From Aldrovandia affinis (taxonomy: Eukaryota > Chordata > Actinopteri > Notacanthiformes > Halosauridae), in NCBI GenBank assembly GCA_029706075.1, contig JAINUG010000132.1:2254501-2318500 (forward strand): a stretch of DNA of 64,000 nucleotides, in the 5' to 3' direction. Numbering within the stretch: the first letter of the stretch is position 1; each line of letters starts with the position of its first letter. Below the pieces are notes generated by a model. That model was given only the letters and a program-made list of their open reading frames with translations, ran no database searches and was not told the origin of the DNA. A program made the position numbers and the translations under genes. Positions 1 to 34,935 of the stretch are shown piece after piece.

Positions 1-925
1 ATTTCAAGGGAAATCACCAAATGACATGTGTATAGCCTTACCTCTGGTGAAAAATCATGAATTTTAAATGTTTAATTTTCCATCTTAGATAGATGAAGAA
101 ATAAATGGGAAACAATGCATTTAAAAACATTTATCATCAAAAGTCTATTTCAAGGGAAATCACCAAATGACATGTGTATAGCCTTACCTCTGGTGAAAAA
201 TCATGAATTTTAAATGTTTAATTTTCCATCTTAGATAGATGAAAGCAAAATAAATGAATTGGAAACAATGCATTTGAAAACATTTATCATCAAAAGTCTA
301 TTTCAAGGAAATCACCAAATGACATAAGTGTATAGCCTTACCTCTGGTGAAAAATCATGAATTTTAAATGTTTAATTTTCCATCTTAGATAGATGAAGAA
401 GTATCTGCAATGGCCTACTATGAAGAAATAAATGGGAAACAATGCATTTGAAAACATTTATCATCAAAAGTCTATTTCAAGGAAATCACCAAATGACATA
501 AGTGTATAGCCTTACCTCTGGTGAAAAATCATGAATTTTAAATGTTTAATTTTCCATCTTAGATAGATGAAGAAATAAATGGGAAAAATGCATTTGAAAA
601 CATTTATCATCAAAAGTCTATTTTAGAAATCACCAAATAAATGTATAAGAAAAATCATGAATAAATGTTTAATTTTCCATCTTAGATAGATTAAGAAACA
701 ATGCTATGAAGAAATTTGAAAAAATGAAAACATTTATCATCAAAAGTCTATTTCAAGGAAATCACCAAAAATGACATAAGTGTATAGCCTTACCTCTGGT
801 GAAAAATCATGAATTTTAAATGTTTAATTTTCCATCTTAGATAGATTAAGAATCATCTGCAATGGGCTACTATGAAGAAATAAATTGGAAACAATGCATT
901 TGAAAACATTTATCATCAAATAAAT
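1..925. repeat. Satellite array, about six units of 130-172 bp
   Basis: Six recognisable units begin near 1, 147, 299, 471, 617 and 747. Each carries the same order of blocks: a start like TTTCAAGG, then GACATGTGTATAGCC, GGTGAAAAATCATG, TTTTCCATCTTAGATAG and ATTTATCATCAAAAG. Unit length varies because some copies hold an extra block with ATCTGCAATGG near 402 and 852, and the fifth unit is internally shortened. The array is AT-rich, has no coding potential and is cut by the left edge, so its true length is unknown. Confidence 0.9.
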
Positions 926-1412
926 CATCGAATTAAAAGTAAGTTCGTCGGTTTAACCGATTGGAAAAATTGAATTATTGCGGTAGTCTAGTATAGTTAT
1001 TTATAAACTAACGTCGTTTATAAACGTAAATTGTACGTCGGAAGTTTTAGGCGTATATAATATCCAGGTTTTGCTGTTCAGGCGCTTAGCTGTAACGTAG
1101 ATAGCTAGTATCTTTTAAGGTGTGGATTGTTGATTTTGTATTTGTAGCTAGTATATTACAAAGGTTTGATTGCTAAATAGTTGGGCTTAGGTTGTAAACT
1201 AACGTTAAAATATAGTATTTATATCAGTAGCTGGGTAAGTGATATAAATAAGAGGCTCTCTAGCTACAGTTAGCCTACTACTAACGTTAGGGTCTACTGC
1301 CTTCTATCCGGAGCCACCTAGCGTGTTTTTTAAGAGTGGTATTGCTGACTCCATCTAGACAGTAAAAAAATCTATACTTAGGGAGAGATAGGGAGTCAGC
1401 TAGGGGTCTAAA

Positions 1413-2374
1413 ATGGGGCCCAAACTTTGTGAGGTGTGCAGGATGATCGCCCTGTTGGAAAGCGATTTTCTTGGGCTGTTCACCTGCCTCCGCTGCAAGC
1501 TCATTGAGCATCTCGAAGACAAGATTCTTGTTCTCAAGGGCCAATTGGCTGTATCGGCCGTATCGGCCGTACAGAGTCCACAATTGTCAGGGTTCTTAGA
1601 ACCAATTAGAACGTCCGTTAGGGAGAAGGTGTGCACGCCTAGGCTGGGAGGAGGGAAGAACTTAGAGCAGGCAGGAAGTGACAGGTGGGTCACAGTCAGA
1701 AACAAAAGTAGGAAAGGGCTTGCACACCACAAAGGGGCGGCATCTCCAGAGGTTGAGGTGTCCAACAGATTCCAGCCCTTGCAGGAATCTGTGGCCCGTG
1801 ACCCTGAGAGAGGGGGGATGCATGTACCACAGGACACCCTGATGGCCACATCTCCCAGGGAAAGGGAGTTGTTAGTAGTGGGGATTCCATAATTAGGGGA
1901 GTGGACAGCATAGTCTGTTCCCAGGCCAAGGAGACTCGCACGGTGTGTTGCCTGCCTGGTGCCCAGGTTGGAGATCTCCTTGAGCGTGTGGACAAGCTCC
2001 TGGCCAAAGCAGAAGGGGACCCAGTGGTCATGGTCCACGTAGGGACCAATGACATGGGAAAGGGCAGGTTGGAGGTCCTGCAAGATAAATTTGAGGATCT
2101 AGCAGCAAAGATTAGGAGCAAAACCTCCACGGTAGTCTTCTCGGGAATTCTACCAGTACCACGTGCAAGCAGAGGGAAGCTGAAGTTTATCTATAGGTTT
2201 AACACGTGGCTACAATCCTTCTGTAGGAAAGAGGGGTATAGATTTATTGAGCACTGGGACTTCTTCTGGAACAGGGGTGACCTATACAAGCCCGATGGGT
2301 TACACCTGAACCGGATGGGTACCTATGCTCTGGGGCAGCGTATGCTTAGGGTAGCGCAGGATTATTTAAACTAG
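1413..2374 (+). pseudogene. CR1 LINE ORF1: Cys-rich (PHD-like) start plus SGNH esterase
   Basis: The first part (1413-1892) starts MGPKLCEVCRM and holds two CxxC pairs, CEVC and CLRC, about 20 residues apart, followed by a probable coiled-coil stretch. The second part (1901-2374) is an SGNH/GDSL-type esterase: HVGTNDMG is block III and the end has DGLHLNRMG, the catalytic Asp-His block. The GDS block that carries the nucleophilic Ser lies at the junction (about 1877-1892) and is read in two frames because one G is missing from a G-run. PHD and esterase domains in ORF1 are an established trait of CR1-like elements. ORF1p is expected to bind RNA or assist retrotransposition; the esterase's role is not settled. 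Confidence 0.85.
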
Positions 2375-2406
2375 GGATTCGGGGGGCAGGGAGGATAGAG
2401 AGCGAA

Positions 2407-5362
2407 ATGAGTAGGGTGGTGCAGACTGCCCAGATGGAGTCTGTCAAGACTACATATAACAGGGAAAGCATGAATAAAGTCTTGAGTAAACAAAATTTTA
2501 GCAAGTGTGGCTTGGGATGGAAGGGAGTGAGGGAGCGGGAGAGGAATAGTAGAAACAGTAGCAACGTAAGGGTGAGCAAGGCTTTGAAGCTCATGTGTTT
2601 AAATGCGAGAAGTGTAAAAAATAAATTTTTGGAACTGGAGACTGTCATGTTGAATGGGGGTTATGACATTGTTGGGATTACAGAGACATGGCTTGGCGCA
2701 GCGGATGGGGAGGAATATAATGTAGAGGGGTACAAATTGTTTAGGAAGGATAGAACTAATAAAAGAGGAGGGGGGGTGGCCCTTTATGTGAAAGACTATC
2801 TTAATGTGCAGGAAATTCCAGGTATAAACCCATTAGTTTCTTGTGAGGACATCTGGATTAGATTATTGGGAGATCGTGAGAAGGGCCTGAATATAGGAGT
2901 ATGTTATAGACCTCCAGCTTCAGATAGTAACATAAATAGTACGCTCTTTGATAACATAAAACAAATCTGTGCTGAAGGAGAGACGATAATAATGGGCGAC
3001 TTCAATTACCCCTCTATCAATTGGGAGATAGTGACAGGTCAGGGCAAATGTGAAGAGGAGTTTATAGATATGGTCAATGACTGCTTTTTGGTACAGTCTG
3101 TTACTCAGCCTACGAGAGGGAAATCAATACTGGATCTGGTTTTGTGTAACAATCCTGATAGAATTTGCAGCACAGAGGTAGGAGAACCAATAGGAGCAAG
3201 TGACCACAGTGCAGTTATTTTTGATATTTTTTGGCAAGTTAAGACAGCCTCCTCTAACTCTCGAATTTTTTATTTTAGACGAGCTGACTTTAATAAAATG
3301 AGAGAGAATTTAAGTAATATAGATTGGGTTAAACTTCTAGATTGCAGAACTGTGAATGAAAAATGGACTATATTTAAAAGGGTTATTGTAGATGTACAGT
3401 GTAAATTCATCCCCAAAGTAAGGAAAAATAGGATGAAAAAACAGTCTCCACAGTGGATGACTAAATCTTTACGGGTGATTTTGAGGCAAAAGAAACGACT
3501 GTATAGAGTATATAAAAAGGATAACTCAGAGAGAAACTAGTTAGATTATTGTAATATGCGGGCTAAGGCTAAAAAGGAAATAAGATCAGCTAAAAGGCGG
3601 TTTGAAATTAAAATTTCCCAAGATGCAAAAAGTAACCCTAAGAAGTTTTTTCAATATTGTAGTAGAAAAAGGAAAGTTAAAGATGAGGTTAAGTGCATTA
3701 AGAATAAGGAAGGAACTTTTATTTACTTATTATTTACTTTTGGTTTATAATTGCAAGGACACAAAAACAGTTACTTTGTGGAGAGCTTTACTAGAGAAGA
3801 GGTTATAAATATGCCTAAATGTATAGACAAGGTACGGAATGTTTTGGAGGACTTTGAGATAAGGGATGTAGAAGTACTACAAAAACTACAAAAACTTAAG
3901 ACAAATAAGGCAGCAGGCCCGGATGGCATATATCCCAGAGTACTCAAAGAACTTGGGGAAATTATATATAAACCATTGACAGATATTTTCAGTCAATCCA
4001 TAATCACTGGAGAAATACCAGATGACTGGAAGCAGGGTAGTATAATTCCAATATATAAGAAGGGGGACCGTACTGACCCAGGGAACTATAGGCCTGTCAG
4101 TTTAACTTGCATCGCATGTAAAATGCTGGAATGTATTATTAGGGATAAGTTGGAATCATTCTTGAAAAATAATAGTATTTTAAGGAGAGCCAGCATGGAT
4201 TTCTCAAGGGGAGGTCATGCCTAACAAACCTCCTGGACTTTTCGAAGAGGCTACAAAGTGTGTTGACCTGAACCAGGCTTATGATGTTATATATTTGGAC
4301 TTTCAGAAAGCATTTGACAAGGTACCACATGAGAGGCTCATTGCTAAAATGAAATCAGTAGGAATTGTAGGAGTAGTTTCACAGTGGGTTAAAAATTGGC
4401 TGCAAGGGCGAAGACAAAGAGTAACAGTAGGTGGGGCCGAATCTGACCTCGGTGCTGTGGGCAGTGGTGTCCCGCAGGGATCGGTGCTGGGACCTCGGCT
4501 CTTCCTTATTTATATAAATGATCTGGATATGGACATTAGTAGCAAAATAGTTAAATTTGCAGATGATACTAAACTTGGGGGTTTGGCAAACAGTTTGGAA
4601 TCGACTAAAGTAATCCAAGATGATTTAAACAAAATCCAAAAATGGGCAGATACATGGCAGATGACGTTCAATATTGCTAAATGTAAAGTTATGCATGTGG
4701 GAAATAAAAACATTAGACAGGAGTATTTTATGGGAGGAGAAAAGTTAGTAGGTGTTCAATTTGAAAAGGATTTAGGAGTTGTAGTGGATCAAAGCCTATC
4801 TGCATCAAAGCAGTGTGCTACAGCAGTGAAAAAAGCCAACAGGATGCTGGGATACATTGCAAAAAGTATTGAGTACAAATCAAAGGAGGTTATATTAATG
4901 TTATATAACGCCTTTGTCAGACCGCACTTAGAATACTGTGTGCAGTTCTGGGCACCGCACTACAAGAAAGATATTGAAGCTCTTGAAAAAGTCCAAAGAA
5001 GGGCAACTAAACTGATACCTGGTATGAAAGGTAAAAGTTATGATGATAGACTTAAGGCACTCAATCTATTTAAACTTAGCAAACGCAGACTTAGGGGGGA
5101 TTTGATTGAGGTTTTTAAATTCCTAAAAGGGATTAACAAAGTAAAATACCAAAGATTTTTTAAGATAAGTGGGGTCAGCAGAACAAGAGGCCACAGGTGG
5201 AAATTAGTTAAAGGCAAATTCCGCACAGATATTAGGAAGTTTTTCTTTACACAAGAGAGTTGTCAATGCCTGGAACAGCTTGCCAGGTCAGGTAGTAGAG
5301 GCAGAAACGCTCGGGCTATTCAAGGCCAGGCTAGATGTAGTACTAGATGTTCTTTAGATTAG
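2407..5362 (+). pseudogene. CR1 LINE ORF2: endonuclease and reverse transcriptase
   Basis: An APE-like endonuclease occupies about 2580-3230, with LNARSVKNK, ITETWL, GDFNYP and SDHSAV as the expected motif order. The reverse transcriptase runs from about 3880 to 4750: NKAAGPDGIYPRVLKE, NYRPVSLTCI, YLDFQKAFDKVPH, GVPQGSVLGP and the catalytic FADDTKLGG. The C-terminal region ends near 5362. In-frame stops lie at 3538-3540 and 3748-3750. Around 4150-4250 two T-runs are each one base short, which moves the frame twice between ILRRAS and FEEATKC. The intact protein would nick target DNA and prime reverse transcription from the nick; this copy cannot be translated through. Confidence 0.9.
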
Positions 5363-5439
5363 GACATGATGAGCCAAGATGGGCCGAACGGCCCGTTCTC
5401 ATCATTATGTATTCTTATGTTCTTAATAATATAAGTATT

Positions 5440-5511
5440 ATAATCAGTCAATATTGCAGTAGAAAAAGGAAACTTAATGAAGAGGTCAGGTGAATTAAGA
5501 ATAAGGGAGTT
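5440..5511 (+). repeat. Short CR1 internal fragment
   Basis: The stretch starting AATATTGCAGTAGAAAAAGG matches the ORF2 region at about 3650-3715 of the neighbouring CR1 (AATATTGTAGTAGAAAAAGG) with several differences. It lies directly downstream of the full element's 3' end, in the same orientation, and is therefore a piece of a second copy or of a local rearrangement. Confidence 0.75.
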
Positions 5512-5829
5512 GCTTTGAACCGTGATCGACGGCTGCTCATATTTTGTCCGTTTCAGAGTAAAAAATGATTACAAATGGATAATATGAACTCCCTCTGCTG
5601 CTGCGAAGTGAATTTCACTATCTAGAAAGAATAGTTTTAGTTTCATGCTACCACCTTGTGGACAATTTAAGTATCGTTATAAACTTCCTCAAAATCTTTA
5701 GGCATTATGATTCCAGGGTCTCACTAATAGCTTTCACGTTCTAACATTTCTATTTGTGGCGTTCCTAAATGTTTCAACAGAACTGCACAATTTTCAAAAT
5801 TGTGAATAGCACTTTGGGGTCCATGCCAG
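5512..5829. other. Spacer with no recognised feature
   Basis: This is unique-looking AT-rich sequence between the CR1 debris and the presumed 3' end of ino80d. No ORF, tandem repeat or transposon end was recognised. Confidence 0.5.
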
Positions 5830-8800
5830 TGAATACTTCACAGCAAGTTTTATTTATACATCCAAAAACAGAGATCAATTTTGTCACACTATATACAGAT
5901 ATTACATAGAGTGTTTATACAGATATTACATCGTTTGTACACAAGAAAATATACATAAAAATGTAAACCTTTGTATACAAAAAATACCTTAAACAAATTA
6001 AACAAGGACCAATAACAAAAGGTGACTAGATTATTATTAGCTCATCCTATCATCTTTAAAAACAGTAATACAGTACATTCAATGAGTATAGGAATTTGTC
6101 AGCCACTTCTCAGATTTCACACAGATACAAGTGCCTACAGAGCCCTGTTAAATGATTTAGTCCAGGGACATCGGGGATTTCATGGCGCAGTGAATCTGCG
6201 CTTCTGTGCTTGCGTGAATACAGCAGTATCTCAATTTCTTTGCTTGCGGATATTAAACATCTCAGTACTACTGGAACAGACGGCGCTGCGGTTAACAACA
6301 CGATGCCGAAGAAGATGGGACTGAATCGCTTACTGGTTTCCGTACGACTCGTAAATGCGATGCTCTCACGGCCTCGGCCTGGGGGAGACACTTCGGTCAC
6401 CCCGCTCAGCGAGGAGAGCGTCTCGCAGATTGGGGCATGTCCTAACAGTGAAGGGTGTGGCCTAATAAAAGACGATACGTGTACCCTGCTGAGAGGTATG
6501 GGTCTACAGCTTGTGTTCTGAAGAGAGTAGGGGTCAGGTAGGGGTCAATGCGGGGGCGCGTGTGATAATGAAACAGGGAACATATGAAGGGCAAAGGGAA
6601 GGGCCTGCAAAGGGGGTGTTCAAACAACGGCAGGGATCAAACAGCACCATCCCCTAATGCAGGTCGGTGTTCACACAGGGTGTGCCCAAATTCAGGTCAG
6701 TATATGTACGGGGCGTGACCAAAAAGCTGGTCGGTATATGTAAGGGGTGTGACCAAAAGCTGGTCGGTATATGTAAGGGGCGTGAGCTCATGCAGGCTGG
6801 GCGTGTCCTAATGGCAATCTCGGCTCATGAGCAGGGCTCAGAGGAATGGTCCGGCTGCTCTCCTATAATCCAGCAACGGGGCACACAGAGGGTGTCTCCG
6901 GGCCAGGACAGTGGACCACTCTCAGCTTCTTTAGCACACAAGGTTCGGGGGTTAGCTGATCCTGGACCAGTGCTCTACCAAGCAGCAGTCCACCGAGGTC
7001 AGCCATGGGGCAGCGGTTTACAGTAACATGAGACACTATTGTAGAGGTGTTTCCCTTGGCTGGCCCTGAACCCCATCCTCACTGTCCCCTGCCGTCACTT
7101 TCTCAGCAGTTTAATAGCTATCGAACGTACATCAAGCCGTCAAACATAGCAAGAGCCTTTTTGCAATGCTGCTGAACAAAATGGGTGACACCATTTAACC
7201 CGTAAAGAGAACTAAACTATGAGAACATTTGATACTTATTAAAACTGGTGAAAGATATTCCACAAAAAACACTGGCTCCACTGGGCACATTTCTGCACAG
7301 AACAAAAATGTTCCAATCGCTTTTTTTTCTCTCTTTTTTTTTTTCTTTTACTTCATTTTCAATCCATTACCACTCATTTTAACTCACGGATAAAAACCCA
7401 ATGTTGAGACTGCTACTCTATAATCATATACGTAGAACGGCTGCAGTGATCTTTCAGCTCCTAAAACCACTACCAAAAACCCATGTGTCACTGCTTTAAG
7501 AAAAAACAAGATGATTATTAAAATCAGACAGGGAAGTGTTGGTTTGAGTTTTTTCTTCTTCTCGTGTTCCAAGTGTTTTAAGCTCTGATCAATTAAAGGA
7601 GCGCATAGTTCAAGACAGACATGGAGACCCCAGCTACCCTGCCTCGTGTGACTCAACTGCTCTCCTTTACCCAGGTGTGCAACATGCTTGTGGCTGTGCT
7701 GCCTAGAGTAGGGCTCAATAGGCAGAGGTTTGTGGAACATGAAGCAGACATTTTTGCACCCGTACTGATGGGAGACGTAGTCCATGGCAAATAGGAGGAG
7801 CACTGGAAACTGCGTCTGGACTTCAACCTCACATTAGCACCTCTGAGACGCTGCATAAGGATTGCGTACAGACCTCAGCCCCGTTTGGGGGTTATGGGGA
7901 CCCCCGCTACATCACAGGCTAAGCAGCGCCAGGAGCCTCCACCCTAACGCATACAGGTCACCATGGAAGCAAAGCAGGAGGGCTCCCGTGTCAATGGACC
8001 TCAATTCCCATCTGCTGCCTTCATCCTCATTTACCCACACATGGGAGACTCCACTCTGCTCAAACCTTCATGGGTTCTGAAACCAGACTCACGGATATCA
8101 GGATATTCTACAGTTCCTGAAGTGAAACTAATTTTGCACTCCCTACTGAGACCTACGTCACTCGCTCTGTATGTCCCCTAAAGGCCACCGTATTTGCCAA
8201 GACCAGAGCACCACTGGGGAGACTTGAACCCCTGGATTTGGCTATGGACAGCAGAACCTTTTTAGGCACTCCTTTGAAATGGTTTTAAGCCCAAGAGAAT
8301 TCCCCCTGGCCCAATAAGCGGTGTCCACCCAACTGGTTGAAACATTCCTCTTCAATTTATAAGAGAACTCAGGGTTTTAAAATGTTTAAAGTTACAGGTC
8401 CAGTGCACTTGTTCCACTTTATATGGTCAAATGGGGGGGGAGGGGGAGGAGAGAGAAATACACAAAGTGGAGAGCAATACTATATGTTAAAATACCAGAG
8501 AATATGCCAGTGGCAGTTTATTGCTTATAGTAACCAGATTCACCTTCAGTGTCTAACAGCAAGCCCATGAGGATTCCACAGCCGCCATCACACCATCACC
8601 ATTTCAGTGTTTTTGAGTCAATTGATAAAATATTAAATAGTTACAATATAAAAAGTCATTTAAAAGTGGTTTGGCAAAGCCTCCGGGTTCATTTAATTTC
8701 GGGAGGAGATGGTCCTCCCCTCATGATGAGAGCGTCAGGCTGCAACGTCGCCTGTAGAGCCATAATGGGCCGCGCAGACACACCAAGGCTCACGCTGATG

Positions 8801-9315
8801 TCTGTTTCAATGGTGAACGGAACCGAAAGACAAACGTGAAACGTGAGTGAAGCGAGACGCGGTGGCGGCTTTGAGACAAGACACGAGCCGGAGGGGGAAA
8901 AAAACGAAACAAGAGGATGGTACCGATCGAGGCTGTAGCACCGACCCGGTCACTGTGATAGGAGCGCTCTTTGCTTTTGGAGGACGTCCTCCCCCCCCCT
9001 CCTGTCCACCCCTTTCCCCCGACCTCCTCCCCAGCAAACTCAACCCCACGACGGCCCCCGCTGCTGACACTGCAAACAAACGGGTAGAATCGAGGCAGGA
9101 GACCCAGGAGGCCCAACCCACGCCTTAAGAGACGTCACGTTCTCTCATCCGTTAAACCGCAGCGCGGTACTGCTTCGGCTGTGAAAACCCTGATCGCAGA
9201 AGGAGCGGGCGGACGCAGTTTGCCCAGCGGGGCCGAGGCCTGTTCGTTCTCCCCCAGGACTCCACCGCCAGGGCCTCCCTCCTGCAGCCTGTGTGTGGCG
9301 CGGTGATCTCCTAGG
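5830..9315 (-). other. ino80d: Probable ino80d 3' UTR
   Basis: Downstream of the ino80d stop codon there is about 3.5 kb of unique sequence with no interspersed repeats and no coding signal, unlike the repeat-rich introns. On the minus strand an AATAAA signal occurs at 5849-5854, about 20 bases before the proposed end. Long 3' UTRs are known for INO80D. The exact cleavage site is an inference; RNA evidence would be needed. The stretch includes a small tandem repeat at 6695-6788. Confidence 0.45.
6695..6788. repeat. 33-34 bp tandem repeat, about three copies
   Basis: Three consecutive units start GGTCAGTATATG (6695), GGTCGGTATATG (6729) and GGTCGGTATATG (6762), each followed by a run like GGGGYGTGACC. 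A more diverged fourth unit may precede at 6662. It lies in the presumed 3' UTR of ino80d. Confidence 0.85.
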
Positions 9316-18374
<9,059 letters not shown>

Positions 18375-18403
18375 CACGTGACTCTTGTCCTTGAGAACAT
18401 CAG

Positions 18404-20160
18404 CTGACGTGAGAAAGCAAAGAGAGTTCAATGTCACAACAAACACAACTTCGGGTCACATAGCTGAGCCCTGAGCATCCCAACACAAAAGGGACAGGAG
18501 ACACGCTACCAAGAAGATATCTCTCCTGTGTGACACCACTCATTCGAAGAAATCTCAACACCGGTGAAGTGGGCTACTTAACACGCAAGCTGGCAGTTCA
18601 GAATGATTCTGATGCTTCAGATGCAGCTACCAAAATAGATCACAAACAGTCTACAAACAGTCAGTCGACTCAGCGCAATGAGAAAGCGCAATGACGATGA
18701 CAGATAGTCATGGTTAATAGTTATAGCCAGCAGCAGCTGCACGGCACGTTATCATGCAAGTTAATAAATCCTAGAAATGTTTTGTCCCGGTCATAAGTTA
18801 TGTAATAAATGTAAAAGAAAACAGATCTTTTGTTGATCCTCATTAGCACATATAATATTACAACAATTTATTGAATTTAAATAGCTAATGAGGTAGGTAT
18901 TACATCTCTTAGCCTGGTTGAATAACATTAAATCGCCAATAAATACTAGCCAACTTTCTAACAAGAAAAATAGCCATCTGTTAGACAAATATAATATATG
19001 GATAAGGGGGTCATTTAAATGCCTAAAATGTAAACAAAAGGTCGGATAGCTTCAAAACGACTAGCTTAAATGCTATATGTCGTGCAGGTGTACGCTGGCG
19101 AATTATTGTTAGCTAGCTAATGTTACATAGACTTCGCTAACTTAGGTAAAAGTGCGGCAGTTAGCGAGCTAGCGAACTCACGCGACTGCCTTATAAAATC
19201 AGGGCAAGCTAAGATTATGAATAACGCAACATGCGTTCAATCGCACAGCTAATGGCACAGAGATAGCTACAATTTAAAACGAAGAATTCCTACTCCGGTA
19301 ACGTAGCAGTAACGTTACTGCTAGCCAACTTGCACTGATTGCATAGAGGGTGAAGAAGACACAGATCAAGACACAAAATCTCGCGAACATGACTAGATAA
19401 TTAACTAGCTGGTTAATACAAATAACGTTGTTAAAATAGATGTAGCTAGCTCGCTTGCAATATACATTGTTTTTAACATGTAGCTAGCTAGCAAGCCAAG
19501 CCAGCTGTAAACATAGCTAGCTAGTTATCTAGCAACCTTCAGGTAAAACACTTTGAAAGACAATATCGTCTTCGTTAAAAAGGAGACAATTTCACAACTA
19601 GCTACTTGGAAAACATTAGACAGTGAGTTATATAGCTAGCTAAACCAAACTATGCTAGCTATGGATCTACTGCTGTGATAATATCAGTAGCCAAATCGGT
19701 AGCTGGCTAGTTAAAACAAGTTTGTTTTGCGCTAGCTAGGTAGCGCTAGCTTTGTAAGTACCAAGTAAGAGCCATGCTAGCTAGCTAGCTAGCTAGCTAA
19801 ATACACACAAGGTAGCGATCGCCCAGGAAACGGAAATAAAATGCATGATTATTAACCATTGAAACAGTTGTACAATAAAATGAATATCTAAGCACCAAAT
19901 AGAAAATTGTTCTTTTAAAATATATGTATGTTCTGAGGCTATACACAAATATCTATATATTTATAATTTCAATCCAAACAAAGGGAGGCGCTGAAAGGCC
20001 CGTTTAACGCAGGCCTTCAAAAACAAAACAAGGAATACATATTTCGGTCACTCACAAAAACAGTCGAATAACATTAACAAAATAAATATTAGACCGTATT
20101 TTATAGCTTAAAAACAAACGAAGCAAAAAAAATCCACAATATAACCAAAACAAATATTAA
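18404..20160 (-). other. ino80d: ino80d first intron (5' side)
   Basis: The first coding exon has a good acceptor just upstream of its ATG (TTTCTCACGTCAG ending at 18404), so at least one noncoding exon lies further upstream. The interval is AT-rich and unusually full of GCTAGC and CTAGCTAG words, including a (TAGC)n run at about 19773-19798. No transposon was recognised. Confidence 0.5.
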
Positions 20161-20800
20161 ACGGTCTGAGCGGCCTGTCACACCTTGTAATCCCCGGCCT
20201 CGGGTAGCAGCGGCGACGGCCTGGTCTTCTACAGTACCTAGGGTTCTTCTTCTACTCGAGCCCGAGGCTTTACAACGGATCCGCTTACCTTCAATTGGTA
20301 TGTACTGTGCACGGTATACACTCCGAATAGAGTCCGTGAAGGCTTATTAGAATCAACCGGACTAATTATGCTCGGATATTCGTTATTTTTCACACAAAAT
20401 AAAAAAATTCTATCGGGATATATTTTAGCTTGATTCCTTGATGCACCCAAATGTAGTTTTATCTCCAACAAAATGTAACAGGAAAGAGCTGCTGGGGTTT
20501 TTAGTTCAGTCATCAGCAGACTCTTCTTACAGCACCACTACCGGCACTGCGGGGACATGACAACAGCGGACTGCTCAACAACAACCTCTCCTACCATATT
20601 GGAAATTTAACTTAATATCGGATACCGGAGAGAGGAGATGCCATTTAAAAGGCAAGTAAATCTGTTTAGTAGACAGCTGCATGCTTGTAGCACAAAGGTG
20701 ATGCGAAACCCGTGTTCCTGTCGTGACGTCCCGCAAACGGAGGGAACTTTCGTACTTCTTGTCTTCACTGACTGGTTTCCCTTTCCTCCCCATCTTCTTG
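20160..20800 (-). promoter_or_regulatory. ino80d: Probable ino80d promoter and first exon region
   Basis: This is the most GC- and CpG-containing stretch upstream of the coding start (for example near 20190-20280 and 20700-20745), lying between the AT-rich intron and the next gene. A first exon must lie upstream of 18404. No TATA box or transcription start can be fixed from the sequence alone, so this is a positional inference. Confidence 0.3.
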
Positions 20801-21689
20801 TCCTGGTGGGATTTTTACTGTAGGAAGTTTGAATGTTAGTTAGACACGCATTAGGCATTTAGAGGTGAGTGTTTAAATATATCCGTGTATTTGTTTTCTA
20901 TTTCTCAAACCATTTTGAAAAGAAACCTGCAAAACCGCTTCGAAATTTTACTGCTGTCGCGAACTCGAAGCAATTATGCACACTGATGCAGTGATGCTAT
21001 GTACGTTACTCAAGCCAAGTCCCACACTAGTTTGCTAGGAATTATTTGCGCAAACCTGGCCTGCTTTTTCACCTACTCCCATGAGCCTTTGTTAAGGATT
21101 CTCTCAATTATTGACTCTCATATTTTTTTTAAATAGCAAATTCATTTCACACTACCAAATTATCACCATACTTCTTCTCCAACTATGAAAACGTCTTTTC
21201 TTTGACAGCCACTTCCCCTAGGGTTTACCTGTGGTTTCGCGTTCAATAATACATCGTTTCTTCACACTTTTTTCTATGCCTAGTTTTGAAAATGTAAATG
21301 TAAAATGAACCTATTCATGTGATGCGAAGCTGGAAAACATAATTAATTTAATTTATGTATTATGGTTGAAGTATATTACACTAGAAAATTATATTATTTC
21401 AAAACAAGTTAATAAAAATGGACAGTTCTATACAAAATATACATGGATAAAGCCTGCACTCGCTTCATCATTTGTACAAATATAATTGACATAATACACA
21501 CTGACACCTAAGGAAAACCTTAAAACATAACCCTTAAACTTGGCATATGTGTCATTAGCATACCACAGTGAATACAGACATACAAAACTGGTTAATCATG
21601 GGGAAAGAAGGCCCCTTGCCATTGAAGGTTGTCAAGAAATGTCAAGAAAAATGTCAAGAAAACGAGAAAGTAGCTTACAATGAGACATG

Positions 21690-21938
21690 TTTTTATTTAT
21701 TATTACATTTAAACTTTTCTACAACGCTGCTCCCCCAAAACTCAACATGGAAATGGCATCTTCATAACATTCTCAGTACAGCGCTCAAATGGAAGAAGAA
21801 AATTCACACAGTTTATCTGTACTGCAGATATCAGGTTTGAATGGGAGTGGCAAGTGATAAATAGTGTGCTACTCTGTGAACACGTTTCCGCAGGTGTATG
21901 GTACACAGGTTTGTATCTTTTGGAATACAGACAGGACT
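21690..21938 (-). other. ndufs1: ndufs1 3' UTR with AATAAA signal
   Basis: The interval follows the ndufs1 stop codon (21939-21941). On the minus strand AATAAA-type signals overlap at about 21692-21701. A UTR of roughly 250-270 bases is therefore likely. No other gene signal is present. Confidence 0.55.
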
Positions 21939-34861
<12,923 letters not shown>

Positions 34862-34935
34862 AATGCTGAAAGTCAAAGACAAGACACAAACCTGATACAC
34901 AGCAACAACCAAAATCAGTCCTGAGGACATGTATT

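Larger units (their letters stand above)
930..5432 (+). mobile_element. CR1-clade LINE, nearly full length but inactive
   Basis: The element has the two-ORF layout of CR1-like non-LTR retrotransposons: a first ORF with a Cys-rich start and an SGNH esterase, then a second ORF with an APE-type endonuclease and a reverse transcriptase. It ends in short reiterated TTCTTATGTTCTTA-type sequence after GGGCCGAACGGCCCG, as CR1-like 3' ends do, rather than in a long poly(A). The 5' boundary is uncertain and is placed where the satellite stops. About five coding breaks are visible: one frameshift in ORF1, two in-frame stops and two single-T deficits in ORF2. Three of them are one-base losses in short homopolymers. 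CR1 assignment rests on the RT and C-terminal motifs (RPHLEYCVQFW, EKVQRRATK, KRRLRGDLIEVFK). Confidence 0.9.

Noticed and set aside
1-925. Possible CRISPR-like array
   Set aside because: The units repeat as whole blocks of about 146-172 bp without short conserved repeats separated by unique spacers, in a eukaryotic context.
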